64,000 nt of DNA from Boswellia sacra (Eukaryota; Streptophyta; Magnoliopsida; Sapindales; Burseraceae). The notes under the pieces were generated by a model. The model did not search any database. It had not been told where the DNA came from and was given only the letters and a program-made list of their open reading frames with translations. This document shows positions 54,213 through 63,759 of this stretch, piece by piece. The DNA lies in NCBI GenBank assembly GCA_013180625.2, contig SNVD02015010.1, positions 30,088 through 94,087 of the forward strand. Direction: 5' to 3'. The position numbers and the translations under genes were made by a program. Each line of letters opens with the position of its first letter. Position 1 is the first letter of the stretch.

Positions 54213-56058
54213 TACGAACGGGGCTTTTATCCAATCAGAGCGTTTGCGACCACAACACTGTGTCAAAGCCTCTTTCAAGACTTAGGGGAACACAAATGAG
54301 CCATGGCCACGTCTGAAGAAAGGAGTCACCACCCAATTATTCAATTAGGAATGAATGGCAATAATTTGAAATCTTGCTTCAAGACTTAAACTACCCTTAT
54401 CCCTTCAGAGATGAGTTTGGGAAGTTAGGTACGAGTCTTTCGACCTGCTCGGATGTAAATACAGCCTCCACTTGGGAAATACCAAATAAAAATAACTCGT
54501 GTTGTTACTTAGTCCACTTAGATTATTCATTTTGTGTACATGATTCCATTTTTATCTTCATTAGTCATGCGAGGTGATTATTCAATCAATGGCAGTTGTA
54601 TATTCATACAACGAAAGAGGGAGGAAAATATATTATATTTCCTTTGATACATGGGGGAAAGGGAGAGGATTACAACAATTGTTATAAAATAATGAAACAT
54701 TCCATACATTCATATGTTTAAATGTCATTCGAAGTAATGGTCCCTCGTTATTAATGTGAGTCCACCATCACTTCATGGTATCACGCAAATACACTTCTTA
54801 ATATACAAATATCTATATGTTCATAAATCATACAAAGCCATAATCTAATACCATGGCATTCTAGCTCAGATTTTGATAAATTCTATCATGGTAATTGTAC
54901 CTATAGCTATTCTAGCATAATTCACATCAATTATCATGGCATTTCTATCCTAACATGTCATTCATGACATATTCTAGCCTAAACATGGTAATCATGGCAT
55001 ATCCTAGCCTAATTCAAGCAATCAATATGAAACAAGCAATTCAAGGACAAAACGATAGTTATTACCTATTATATGCTACTTCCTAGCATTCATCAAAGCA
55101 AATAAGTTTTCCTAGCATGATTGTAATCATGTGCTCTTAAGTATGATTCTAAGCATATACTCCTAGGCATGTTACTAAGCATTTGTGAAGAAAGTAGACT
55201 CTTAAGCATGATTATAATAAAAATGAGGATTGCGGACTTACTTTGACACGCTTATCCATCTTGCAAAAAAAAAAAAAATAGGGTTAAAAAAATTCACAAT
55301 AACCATAGCATGCTCCTAAGCATAAAATTAAACCCTATACACGCTTCTTCTAGGCAAGAAAAATAAAAGAGAAAATGGGAGAGAGGAGAGAATTCTACTC
55401 TCAAGACGTACACTTTCCTGGTTTAAAGTAATAGAACACCTAAAAATATTTATACCGGAAAAGACTTCTCGAATTCTCAAGTGTGTCTTCAAGAAAGAGA
55501 AGAGATGATTATATTTGAGAATCGGTATCTTGCAAAGTGAGAGAATGGGGGTTTATATAGGAGAAGGGTGAAGATGGAAAAGGAAGCTTTCTAAGCTTAT
55601 TTTCGAAAATATGTCAGAAAGGTTCAGACAGCCATCTCCAAACGGTCGGCTGGCCATCTGACGAATAGTCAACCATTGGCCAATCGCTGGGCGGTTGTCT
55701 AATGGTCGAACATTCAATATCTCTTTGGCCCTTTCCTTTTTTGTCATCTTTTTATGTAGTCCCTTTAGATCTTTGTTCCTTAGATTGGGCATAACTTATC
55801 GAGTTCAAGTCCGATTTACGATCCGTAAATTTTTGTAAAAACTAGACATTCGTAGATTTGCAATGGCATGTGTCTCATCATGAATCTTGCCAGATTAATT
55901 TATGTGAAATTTGAAAGTCATGTGTTAGTTTTTGAGACTCTTCACAAACTCCTTCTCACTCTTTTATTCTTGACCCTCAAGGGTATTCCCGTTTTTTTTT
56001 TTTTTGCTCGACATTACCTTTATTTCATCGTTAAGCTTCAAAAATTTAGTGTCTACAG
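54213..56058 (-). repeat. Solo gypsy LTR (S) inserted in gypsy A LTR
   Basis: 1846 bp from TACGAACGGGGC (decayed TGTGAACGGGGC) to TAGTGTCTACA. Both sides are one continuous older LTR (AAATATGGA | TGGTTTCAATTG), so no internal region belongs to it. Flanks GGAAC and GGATG share three of five bases. It has a TATATAAAC box at 55551-55559 and GGC-type repeats at 55620-55720, all minus strand. Confidence 0.85.
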
Positions 56059-56365
56059 GATGGTTTCAATTGAAATTTTTCAAAAATAAGGGGGAAAGTG
56101 TCGGCCAGTCGTGGGAGGACCATCAGCCGATTACGGGATTGCCAACTGACTGTGGGAGGATCTCCAACTGGTGGTAGCCTACTAAACCCTTTGATTTTGA
56201 ATTTTTTTGTGTAGTCCCCCTTTCACACTTGTCTGTTCGATTGCAAATAAATTTGTAAAATTATGACTCATCATTAGATTCCTTCTAACTTAAATTCTAT
56301 GGTTTTTCAAATTCATGTGTCAGTTTTTATAGCTTTTGGTCGGTTTCAAATTCATCTTCTTTAGT
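56059..56365 (-). repeat. Last part of gypsy A 3' LTR (truncated)
   Basis: Continues the LTR upstream of its TATA box, with GGCC/CCAGT repeats at 56100-56180 and the GACTCATC..TTAATTT segment. It stops near 56365, before the expected CTAGTGTCTACA end. Confidence 0.7.
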
Positions 56366-56399
56366 TTTTTGTTATTCCTTAAATTTTTGTTATTCATAA

Positions 56400-56692
56400 A
56401 ATGCCATACAATGTAGGTACCATGATCCTCTATGGAGCTTGTTTTTTGGATGCAAGCTACTTCTCACGGATATATCTTGTAGATGTCTCAGTAGTATTAG
56501 GTAAAGCAAGATTCCATACTTTATATATGCATATTTCTATCTTAATAGTTTTTCTAATTATATGTTTTTTGCTTGGATTAGATGAGTCATCAAGAGAATG
56601 CTCACTTGGAGTGAGAGATTAAGCGTTTTTAGGCTTTGATTGTTGGCTTCTCTCTCGATGATGACGATGTTGGTGATGAATGAGGATTGTCG
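56400..56692 (+). pseudogene. Last two exons of antisense PMD gene (gypsy A copy)
   Basis: Plus strand, antisense to gypsy A. Exon end GTCTCAGTAGTATTAG, donor GTAAAG at 56501, 81-bp intron to GGATTAG at 56581, last exon from 56582: SHQENAHLE*EIKRF*AL and DDDDVGDE-stop. The same junctions are in C (22812-22891, 80 bp). Upstream exons were removed by the deletion near 56365. Confidence 0.6.
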
Positions 56693-57230
56693 CCATCGAT
56701 TCTCCCTTTCATGTTAGTTTCTTTTTGTTGCCCATTTTACTTCTAAATCTTTGTGATGTACAATCAAAGCGATCAGTTGTATGAACAAGTTTTAAAGACT
56801 TAGTGAAAATTCTTCTCTTTTCAATTTTGTACACTGCTCCTTCAACTATGCGTATTTTGATCAATTTTCATCCAAATTTGTTCAAATTTCTTTCTACATC
56901 ACCATTTATTCAATTTTGAATAAAATCACAAAATCTGGAGGTCACGTGCTTGAAATTGGTTATTGATACACAAATTAGAAGTTGAAGATGCAGGAAAAAG
57001 GAGGTCGGAGGGCATTTTGCCCTATCCACTGCTAGTCAATGGTTGGGCTATCGACCGCTAATCCTTCCACTGCCTGCTGATGGTTTCGTTGCCACTTGCC
57101 CTTTTCAGCTTCTTTCTTACACTATTTAAGGACCTCTACTCCTCTACTCTCTTTTACACCTTCGAATACATCTTCTCTTGTTTCTAGAGCTTTCTTTCAT
57201 GCTTCTAGATGCCTCTTCACACTTTTCAGC
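56693..57230 (+). promoter_or_regulatory. Spacer and putative promoter of antisense DUF7745-like gene (gypsy A)
   Basis: Noncoding. GGTTGGGCTATCGACCG and related half-sites lie at 57010-57090, then CACTATTTAAGG (TATTTAAG at 57123-57130), about 100 bp before the ATG at 57231. The same arrangement precedes the C copy. Confidence 0.5.
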
Positions 57231-58760
57231 ATGTCTGAGGCCTCTCTCAAGACACACTAGCCACTCTTAAAGCTTCTAAAGGACAATGATTGGCAGTGGC
57301 TCGAATCTAGTGGCCTCCACAATTTGAAGTTCCTTCAACATGTAAAGCTTGACATTCCTTTCCTCAAGGGCTGCATGACCTTTTGGGGTTCTCACGACCA
57401 TGTGTTTTGCTTTAATAGGAAAGAGCTTTGCCCCATGTATAAGGAATTCTCTACGATACTTGATTTTCATTCACATAGTTCTGAGAGCATCATTTTGTTG
57501 ACTATTGAGACACCATTAATGTTTGACTTTATCGATTTCTTTGACTTGCTAGTTTCTACCTTGGGCATTCACACTAGAGGTGGTATAGTGACATTGTCTT
57601 CCCTCATGTCTTTGCTTGAGATGATGGATAGGACTTCATCTGGTCAGCTTTGCCTGCTTTATTTCCACCTTCTTACATAGTTTCTATTGGCCTCACTCGA
57701 CTATCTCTGAGACCCACATCTTGTGACTGTCATTCCTCGGATAGGAGCTCATTTTATGGCAGTTCCCTTGATTCTTGCTGAGACATTGATCGGAATAGAT
57801 TGTGTAAGGATTGATCCGAGTCAGAGGTTTTGTGGCAGTCTTCTACTTCTTTAGGTATTTTCCTTTTCACCCTAATTTTTACGTAAGTTGCCCTTTTGGA
57901 TTTTCAACTAAGCGGGTTCATTTCTCTCTCTCTCTCTTTTTAATGCTCTAACTTTTGCCTAAGCTGCCCATTCGAATTTTTTTACTTAGCAAGCTTGCCC
58001 TAACTTTTGCTTGAGCTGTCTTTTTTGGGTTTTCAACTTAGTGGGCTTTTTTTTTACTTTTCTTGCCCTAACTTTTGTGTAAGCTATCATTTTAGATTTT
58101 TGACTTAGCGGGTGGGCTTGCCTTAATTTTTGCCTACGTTGCCTTTTAAGATTTTCAACTTTGTAGGCTTTTTCTTATTTCTTATTTTTCTTTTTCAAAT
58201 CTAGTTACAAGGGAGGTTGTCTATTCGAGCACTACTTAAAGGGGATATTTCTCATTATAGCCCTTGATTTCATAAGAGCAGGAGACTTGAGAGACATGTT
58301 TCCTGGACTAACTAGCTTTGAATTATTTTGGATACTCAGATTCATTAGCACTGTCTGTGGTGGAGGCCAGAACATGTGATAGTCGAGACCAACATCGTGT
58401 GCATGCCTTTGGTAGGTCTTACCCGTTGTTCATTCTATGATCCTACTAGGCTATTTTTGCAGTATGGACTCAAGAAGAGGATCATGGATTCACTGTCTAC
58501 AATCAGGCCTATTAGATTGTTTGCTTGTTACCTAGATTGTGTGAGGGATTCTTCGCCGTATTAAACCATTGAGAGGAATCTACTTTATGAACCTAACTTT
58601 GAGATGAATGATTGATATAAGGGTTGGGTGATCCTTCAAACTTCAATTTTTGATCCTATTGTTCGAGCCAAAAAGGGGCCATGAGTGATATGGCGAGCTT
58701 ATTAGTAGACCAGCGAAGAGCAGAGGCGACATTGATAGTTTCACTATTAGATTAGATGTT
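57231..58760 (+). pseudogene. Antisense DUF7745-like gene in gypsy A 3' UTR (best preserved copy)
   Basis: Start ATG 57231 (MSEASLKTH, then a stop). The main frame is open at 57324-57680: VKLDIPFLKGCMTFWGSHDHV, KELCPMYKEFSTIL, GIHTRGGIVTLSSLMSLLEMMD. It continues with one stop through VPLILAETLIGIDCVRI. Donor TTAG|GTATTT at 57855; intron of 350 bp with repeats; acceptor AAATCTAG at 58204. Exon 2 is LQGRLSIRALLKGDISHYSP, then RRLERHVSWTN, and the frame 58376-58564 (MIVETNIVCMPLVGLTRC, FYDPTRLFLQYGLKKRIMD). Architecture resembles plant DUF7745 proteins. Function unknown. Confidence 0.65.
57870..58200 (+). repeat. Intron-borne tandem repeats of antisense gene (A copy)
   Basis: Five units of about 50-65 bp: CCTAACTTTTGCCTAAGCTG, pyrimidine-rich GGGTTTTCAACTTAG, GGGCTT. 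Confidence 0.82.
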
Positions 58761-58962
58761 AGACATTTTGCTTTTGTTATTATGTAAAATAATGAGACAT
58801 TTCAAAGGTATATTTGTTTTCAAAACATTTAATTTCATTAATAGAAGTATAATCGCTTGTTCTTCAAGCAATATGTTCACAATGAGACAGCTCCTATCAG
58901 TAATTAACCATGCCTGGTTTTCTGATTATTTATCTTTCCTCTCACACTCTTTTCTTTTATCC

Positions 58963-60230
58963 TCACTTCCACATATAGCATCTCTTCAGCCTGTCCGTAT
59001 TGATGGGCTCAGTAAATTCATTCCTTTCCATGTCTGATAAATTGTTAGCCTCGAACATGACCTTCATCATAATGAATAGGCCCTTCCAATTAGGTTTGAA
59101 CTTTCCTCTCAGATCAAACACTACTAGCCTAACATGTTTAAGTACCAATTCCCCTTTTTGAACTTCCTCGTCCTTATTATTTTGTTGAAAGCCTGAGTGA
59201 CTCACTTTTGATACAACTACATGTGACATCTGGCCTTCATTCTTTTATCATCAATCAAGACCAACTATTCATAGCTATTTTAGCTCCACTCCCCTTCAAG
59301 AATTTTTGCTTCCATCAGAACCCTCGCTGATTTCATTTCTATCTCATTTGGTAGGACCGTTTCTAAACCATAAGCCAATGAGAACAGTGTCATACTTGTT
59401 GAGCTTCTAGGTGTCATTTTATAACCCCATAATATAAAAAATAGCTTCTCAATCCAATCTTTGTATGTATGTACCATCTTCGCCAACATCTTGTTGATGT
59501 TCTTTTGGCCGCTTCCATTGCTACATTTGTTTATGGTCGATATTGATATGACTTATGGTGCTCAATCCCATATTTCTCAAAAAAAGGTCTTAGTCTCAAC
59601 CTGGAAATGAACCCCATTGTCAATCACAACATGATGTAGCACTCCAAATCTCCATATGGTGTTTTTCATGATGAACTTTGTCATCTATTTTGGCCCCAGT
59701 TTACTATGGGACTCAGCTTTTATCCATTTGGTGAAGTAGTCAATTGTCACTACCACATATTGATGTCTATTAGAGGCTAGTAGCCTTATTTCGCCTATAA
59801 TGTCAATGCCCCATGCAGCAAAGGGCAATAGTGCTATCATTTCTTGGAGCTCTAAAGGTGCTTGGTGAATCAAATTTCCACTAATTTGGCATCAATGACA
59901 TCTCTTCACAAACTAGACACAATCTGTCTCTATGGTTATCCAATAAAAGCCTTGCCTCATAATCTTTTTCACAAGTATCGACCTATTCATGTGTGGTCTG
60001 CATACGCCACTATGGATTTCTTCCATAAGCCTTCTAGCCTCTTTCTGATCGACACATCTCAATTGCATCCCCTCTAGCATTCTCTTATACATCACACCTT
60101 GATGACAAGCAAACTATTGGGCCAACCTTTGCAGTACAACTCTTTTTTTCTCATTGGCCTCATCTGGTAGGCTTTTGTCTTCTAAGCATATTTTTAGATC
60201 ATAGAACCATCGCTTCTCATCCGCTTCAAC
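58963..60230 (-). pseudogene. Gypsy A integrase (decayed)
   Basis: Minus strand from about 60230 to 58963. The H2C2 zinc finger region: MQLRCVDQKEARRLMEEIHSG, KIMRQGFYWITIETDCV (60095-59913). The core: LELQEMIALLPFAAWGIDIIG, YVVVTIDYFTKWIKAESHSK (59873-59685), with the first catalytic Asp visible. The C-terminal half: KMVHTYKDWIEKLFFILWGY (59489-59280), then GELVLKHVRLVVFDLRGKFK and TDRLKRCYMWK (59229-58963). Frameshifts separate the blocks. Confidence 0.87.
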
Positions 60231-60299
60231 TTTCTTATCTAGGGTTCCATGTGGCACAGACCCTCATGCTTTTGATATCACTATTGGCCTTACCAATAG

Positions 60300-60690
60300 T
60301 TCTTGAGTACTGACCTAGACTCTTGCCAAAGAAGCTAAAGCATCAGCCATCTGATTGTCATTTCTAGGAAGATGGGTGAAAGTGCACTACTTGAACCTCT
60401 CAATCAATCTTCTAATATGCTCAAGATATGGTTTGAGCCTTTCTACCTTTAGATCCCAATCTTCATTAGCTTGAGAGATGACTAACTTGGAGTCTCCCAA
60501 CATTTCTATTTCATCAATGTCCATCGCAATCATGATTTCTAGCCTAAAGGCGTAGGCTCCATACTCAGCCATATTGTTGGTGACGCTAAACTCTAGCTTC
60601 TTAGCAAAAGGAATGACTTCTTTAGCTGGTGAGACTAGCATAACCCCTGACACCGTTTCTATTAATAGCTCCATCAAAGAACATCCTCCA
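60300..60690 (-). pseudogene. Gypsy A second RNase H (archaeal-type)
   Basis: Minus strand, open at 60677-60387: ELLIETVSGVMLVSPAKEV (with a frame slip before it), TNNMAEYGAYAFRLEI, LGDSKLVISQANEDWDLKVE, then HLPRNDNQMADALASLA at about 60300-60370. GDSKLV keeps the usual Asp. Confidence 0.83.
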
Positions 60691-60879
60691 TCCCATTATC
60701 GAGATTACCCTTAAATGTTCATTTAGGAAATCCAACTCTTGTGGTTCATCATCATCAACCGGATTCATGGCCAAAAATTTTGCAACTGCTATTCCTTTTA
60801 CTGCCTTTTTGGTGACATATTCGTTGTTGAATTCAGATAACTATACTAGCCATCTTGCTAGCTTCCCCACCAAAGATGG

Positions 60880-61716
60880 TACTTCCTTGAGATATTTCAT
60901 CGAATCCTCTTTCTAGACAGCTTAATCTTATAAGTTTGAGAATAATGCCTCAACTTCTTTGAGAGCACACCATGGCAAAGCACATCTTCTCCACGTAATT
61001 GTACTTCATCTTGTATGGTAGCAACTTCTTGCTAAGATAATAAATTGCGTGCTCTTTGCCATTCTCGTCTTCTTGTACCAGTATAGCACCAATGACTTCC
61101 TCTTCAAAAGCTAAGTAAATAATCAAATTCTTGCCAGGCTTTGATGGTCTCAAAATTGGCAGATTCTGCAAATACTTCTTAATCTTCTCAAATGCTTATT
61201 GGCATTGATCATTCCATGTCATCGGTTGATCCTTCTTTAGGAGTCTCAATATCAATGCACAAATTGTTGTTAGCTTGGTAATAAATCAACTGATACATTG
61301 GATCTTCCTAAGAAACCTTCAAACTTCTTTCTCCATCCTTAGTGATGGCATATTTGTAATTGCCTTAATAACTTTATTAGGATCTACCTCTATTCCCTTC
61401 TTGCCAACTACGAACCCCAATAGCTTTCTTGACATCAAAAACATATTTCTTCGAATTAAACCACAACTTATACTTCTTCACCTTTTCTAGGAATCTGTCT
61501 AATGCTTCAAATGACCATCTCGAGTCTTGAACTTCACCATCATGTCATCCACATAAATTTCTATCTCCTTATGCATCATGTCCTGAAATAGTATCGTCGC
61601 CATTTATTGGTAGGTTGCTCCTGCATTCTTTAACCTGAAGAACATCATTTATCAAAGTAGGTTTTTCACTCCATAATAGAGGCTGTTTTCATCTTGTCTT
61701 CATTGGCCATCAATAT
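60880..61716 (-). pseudogene. Gypsy A reverse transcriptase (C-terminal half) and first RNase H
   Basis: Minus strand. At the cut edge ILMANEDKMKTASIMEWKT (about 61705-61650), then YVDDMMVKF at about 61535-61560, KLLGFVVGKKGIEVDPNKV (about 61400), LLKKDQPMTWNDQCQ (about 61220). First RNase H at 61171-60950: NLIIYLAFEEEVIGAILVQE, HAIYYLSKKLLPYKM, YVEKMCFAMV. The RT fingers and everything upstream are deleted: at 61716 it joins LTR sequence. Confidence 0.87.
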
Positions 61717-61941
61717 CTAGGAAAAGGATTACAACGATTGTTATTGAACAATAAAAGTAAATCTATTTTAAACACTTCATATATCACATTCATATTATTC
61801 ATAGCATTCATTGCATACTCATGCATATCATAAATTCAATATAAACATTCAATTCAAGACTCGATAGATAATAAATTTCTCACCACCATATATGAGTCTT
61901 TTCAATATCTATCAAGCCTCTTTCATGGCATGATTCATATA
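61717..61941 (-). repeat. Fragment of gypsy A 5' LTR
   Basis: AGGATTACAACGATTGTTATT onward matches 12707-12925 in the other LTR of A. The LTR terminus side is deleted; the other side is cut by Copia 2 at ATTCATATA|TGTTAG. Confidence 0.75.
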
Positions 61942-62157
61942 TGTTAGCCCTAAGGCTATATGATAATTTTGATGATAACAATACACATTGATTAATTGAG
62001 ATTTACTAACATGTTTATTTATGTGCAAGAGTAAGATCATTGAAATAATTGTAAAATCAAGAAGAGGCTTATTAAAATGAAGTGTTGAAGCTAAGGAGAA
62101 GACTACATGTTAAAGGCACCAAAGTTTAAGAACAAGGTTTGATTCAAGGAATGTGAC

Positions 62158-62905
62158 ACATGAGTAATGTTCAATCAATTGGTCATATATTTCTCTACAA
62201 ATGTCCAAATGATGTGATTATTAAGCCTTTGGAAAGCTTACTCAATTTATAACATTTCATATGTTTTAATGAAATTCAAATTTCAAGTGCAAGGTTGTCC
62301 AAATCATCATGCAAGTTGAAAGACAAATGGAAACAGCTGACATGAGCACCGAATACTCTTTTAGACATATCTTGAGCTAGAAAAATCAAAATGACTTGAT
62401 TCTTATGGCATTGGAAAGAGGACTTAATGAATCACATTTCATATGTTTTGAAGAAATTCAAATTTCAAACGGAAGGCTGACATAATTGACATACAATTCG
62501 GTGGACGGACACAGAGAAGAAAAATCAACTCATTTGAGCACCGAATGATTTTTTATCCATATCTTGAGTTATAGATATTCAAATGACTTGATTCCTATGG
62601 CATTAGAAAGATTATTCAATGGAGCAGATTTCATATTCTTTGAAGAAATTCAAATTTCAAACAGAAGGCCGACATAATACACATGCAAGTCGGTGGACTA
62701 ACACATGGAAGAAAAATCAAGTCACATGAGCACCGAATGGTGTTTTGGCCATATCTTAAGCTACAGATATCCAAATGACTTGGTTCTTGATGCGTTGGAA
62801 AAATTATTCAATTGTGCAGATCTGTTGTGTTTTGCAGATTTTCAAATTTCAAACGAAACATTGACAAAAATGGCAGACAAGATTACGGTTTTTATGGTGG
62901 GCAAA
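62158..62905 (+). repeat. Four tandem U3 repeats of about 185 bp in Copia 2 LTR
   Basis: Unit starts near 62158, 62340, 62533 and 62727. Each contains GAGCACCGAATG, then TCCAAATGACTTG, then GGAAAG, then GAAATTCAAATTTCAAA. Copia 1 has three. Confidence 0.82.
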
Positions 62906-62952
62906 ACATTTGTAGTTGGTGTCTTCATTTGATTAAGTTCATCTCATTTGCC

Positions 62953-62960
62953 TATAAAAG
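62953..62960 (+). promoter_or_regulatory. TATA box of Copia 2 LTR
   Basis: TATAAAAG in TTTGCCTATAAAAGAAGCC, just after the U3 repeats. Confidence 0.75.
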
Positions 62961-63159
62961 AAGCCCTTCTCCCATGCATTCAACAAGCATTTTATCAAGC
63001 AAAAAAAACAAGAGAAATATCAAGTCTAGAGAGCTTTTATATTCTTTATCTACTCTTTGAAGAGAGTTGTACTTTTGTTGTAAAAATTATCCTTGTTCTT
63101 GTATTATGGTGAGAGTGAGATCTCTTGTAAAGGATAAAAGTTATCCTTGAGAGAACTCT

Positions 63160-63390
63160 TTCCTTTGGTAGTTTGTTTCATCAAGAATAAAAGAACTCTT
63201 GTGGTGGTGTTATCAAGGGTTGAAGGAAGTTGCCTTGGTGAGGTTGTTCATCAAGAAGAACTCTTGGTGTGGTGTTATCAAGAGTTGGAAGAAAAAGTCT
63301 TGGTGAGGTTGTTCATACAAGCAGAACGCTGGTGTGGTTGTTAATCAAGGGTTGAAGAAAAAAAAGTCTTGGTGAGGTTGTTCATCAAGC
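63160..63390 (+). repeat. Tandem repeats of about 70 bp downstream of the TATA box (Copia 2)
   Basis: Three units of AACTCTTGGTGTGGTGTTATC, then AAGGGTTGAAG, then GTCTTGGTGAGGTTGTTCATC. Copia 1 has essentially one unit. Confidence 0.82.
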
Positions 63391-63706
63391 AAGTTGTAAA
63401 GAATTCTACAACTTAGTGGAAAGCCTAGCTTGTGGAGTAGGAGCCCGTGGACGTAGGTAAGGTTTGCCGAACCACGTAAATTGAGTTTGCACTCTCTCTA
63501 TCCCTTTCCTCTTTATATTTACTTGCTCTTGTGATTGTTCTTTATTGTCATTCTCTTGATTGCATTCTATTTTCATCTTCTTCACCTTTGTTCTTAAAAC
63601 AAGATTTAAATAATTTTGATCTTTCAAGAAAGTTTTCTAAATCCGTTGCTATAAATAAAAACCCAATTCACCCCCCTCTTGGGTTGCCATACCCTGGGTC
63701 AACAAG

Positions 63707-63717
63707 TGTATCAGAGC
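63707..63717 (+). other. Primer binding site of Copia 2 with one-base deletion
   Basis: TGTATCAGAGC where TGGTATCAGAGC is expected. One G is missing near the 5' end of the site. Confidence 0.8.
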
Positions 63718-63759
63718 AAGGTTGCTCATTTTTTTAAATCTTAATCGATTTTTGAGCTA

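Larger units (their letters stand above)
12251..61941 (-). mobile_element. Gypsy A (Tat-like, minus strand), outermost element of the nest
   Basis: Inferred by joining pieces in the right order and orientation. The 3' LTR is 12251-13110, continued at 54007-54212 and 56059-56365. The 3' UTR with antisense gene remnants is about 56366-58960. The pol is about 58963-61716, and a 5' LTR fragment is 61717-61941, cut by Copia 2. Gypsy B, solo LTR S and everything inside B are later insertions. Gag, protease and the RT N-terminus are deleted at 61716, and the LTR start with the proximal 3' UTR is deleted near 56365. The outer target duplication cannot be tested because the right end is outside the window. 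Confidence 0.65.
61942..63704 (+). repeat. 5' LTR of Copia 2
   Basis: Starts TGTTAGCCC, ends GGGTCAACA. 1763 bp, about 310 bp longer than in Copia 1 because of extra tandem units in two places (62158-62905 and 63160-63390). TATA box at 62953. Confidence 0.92.
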
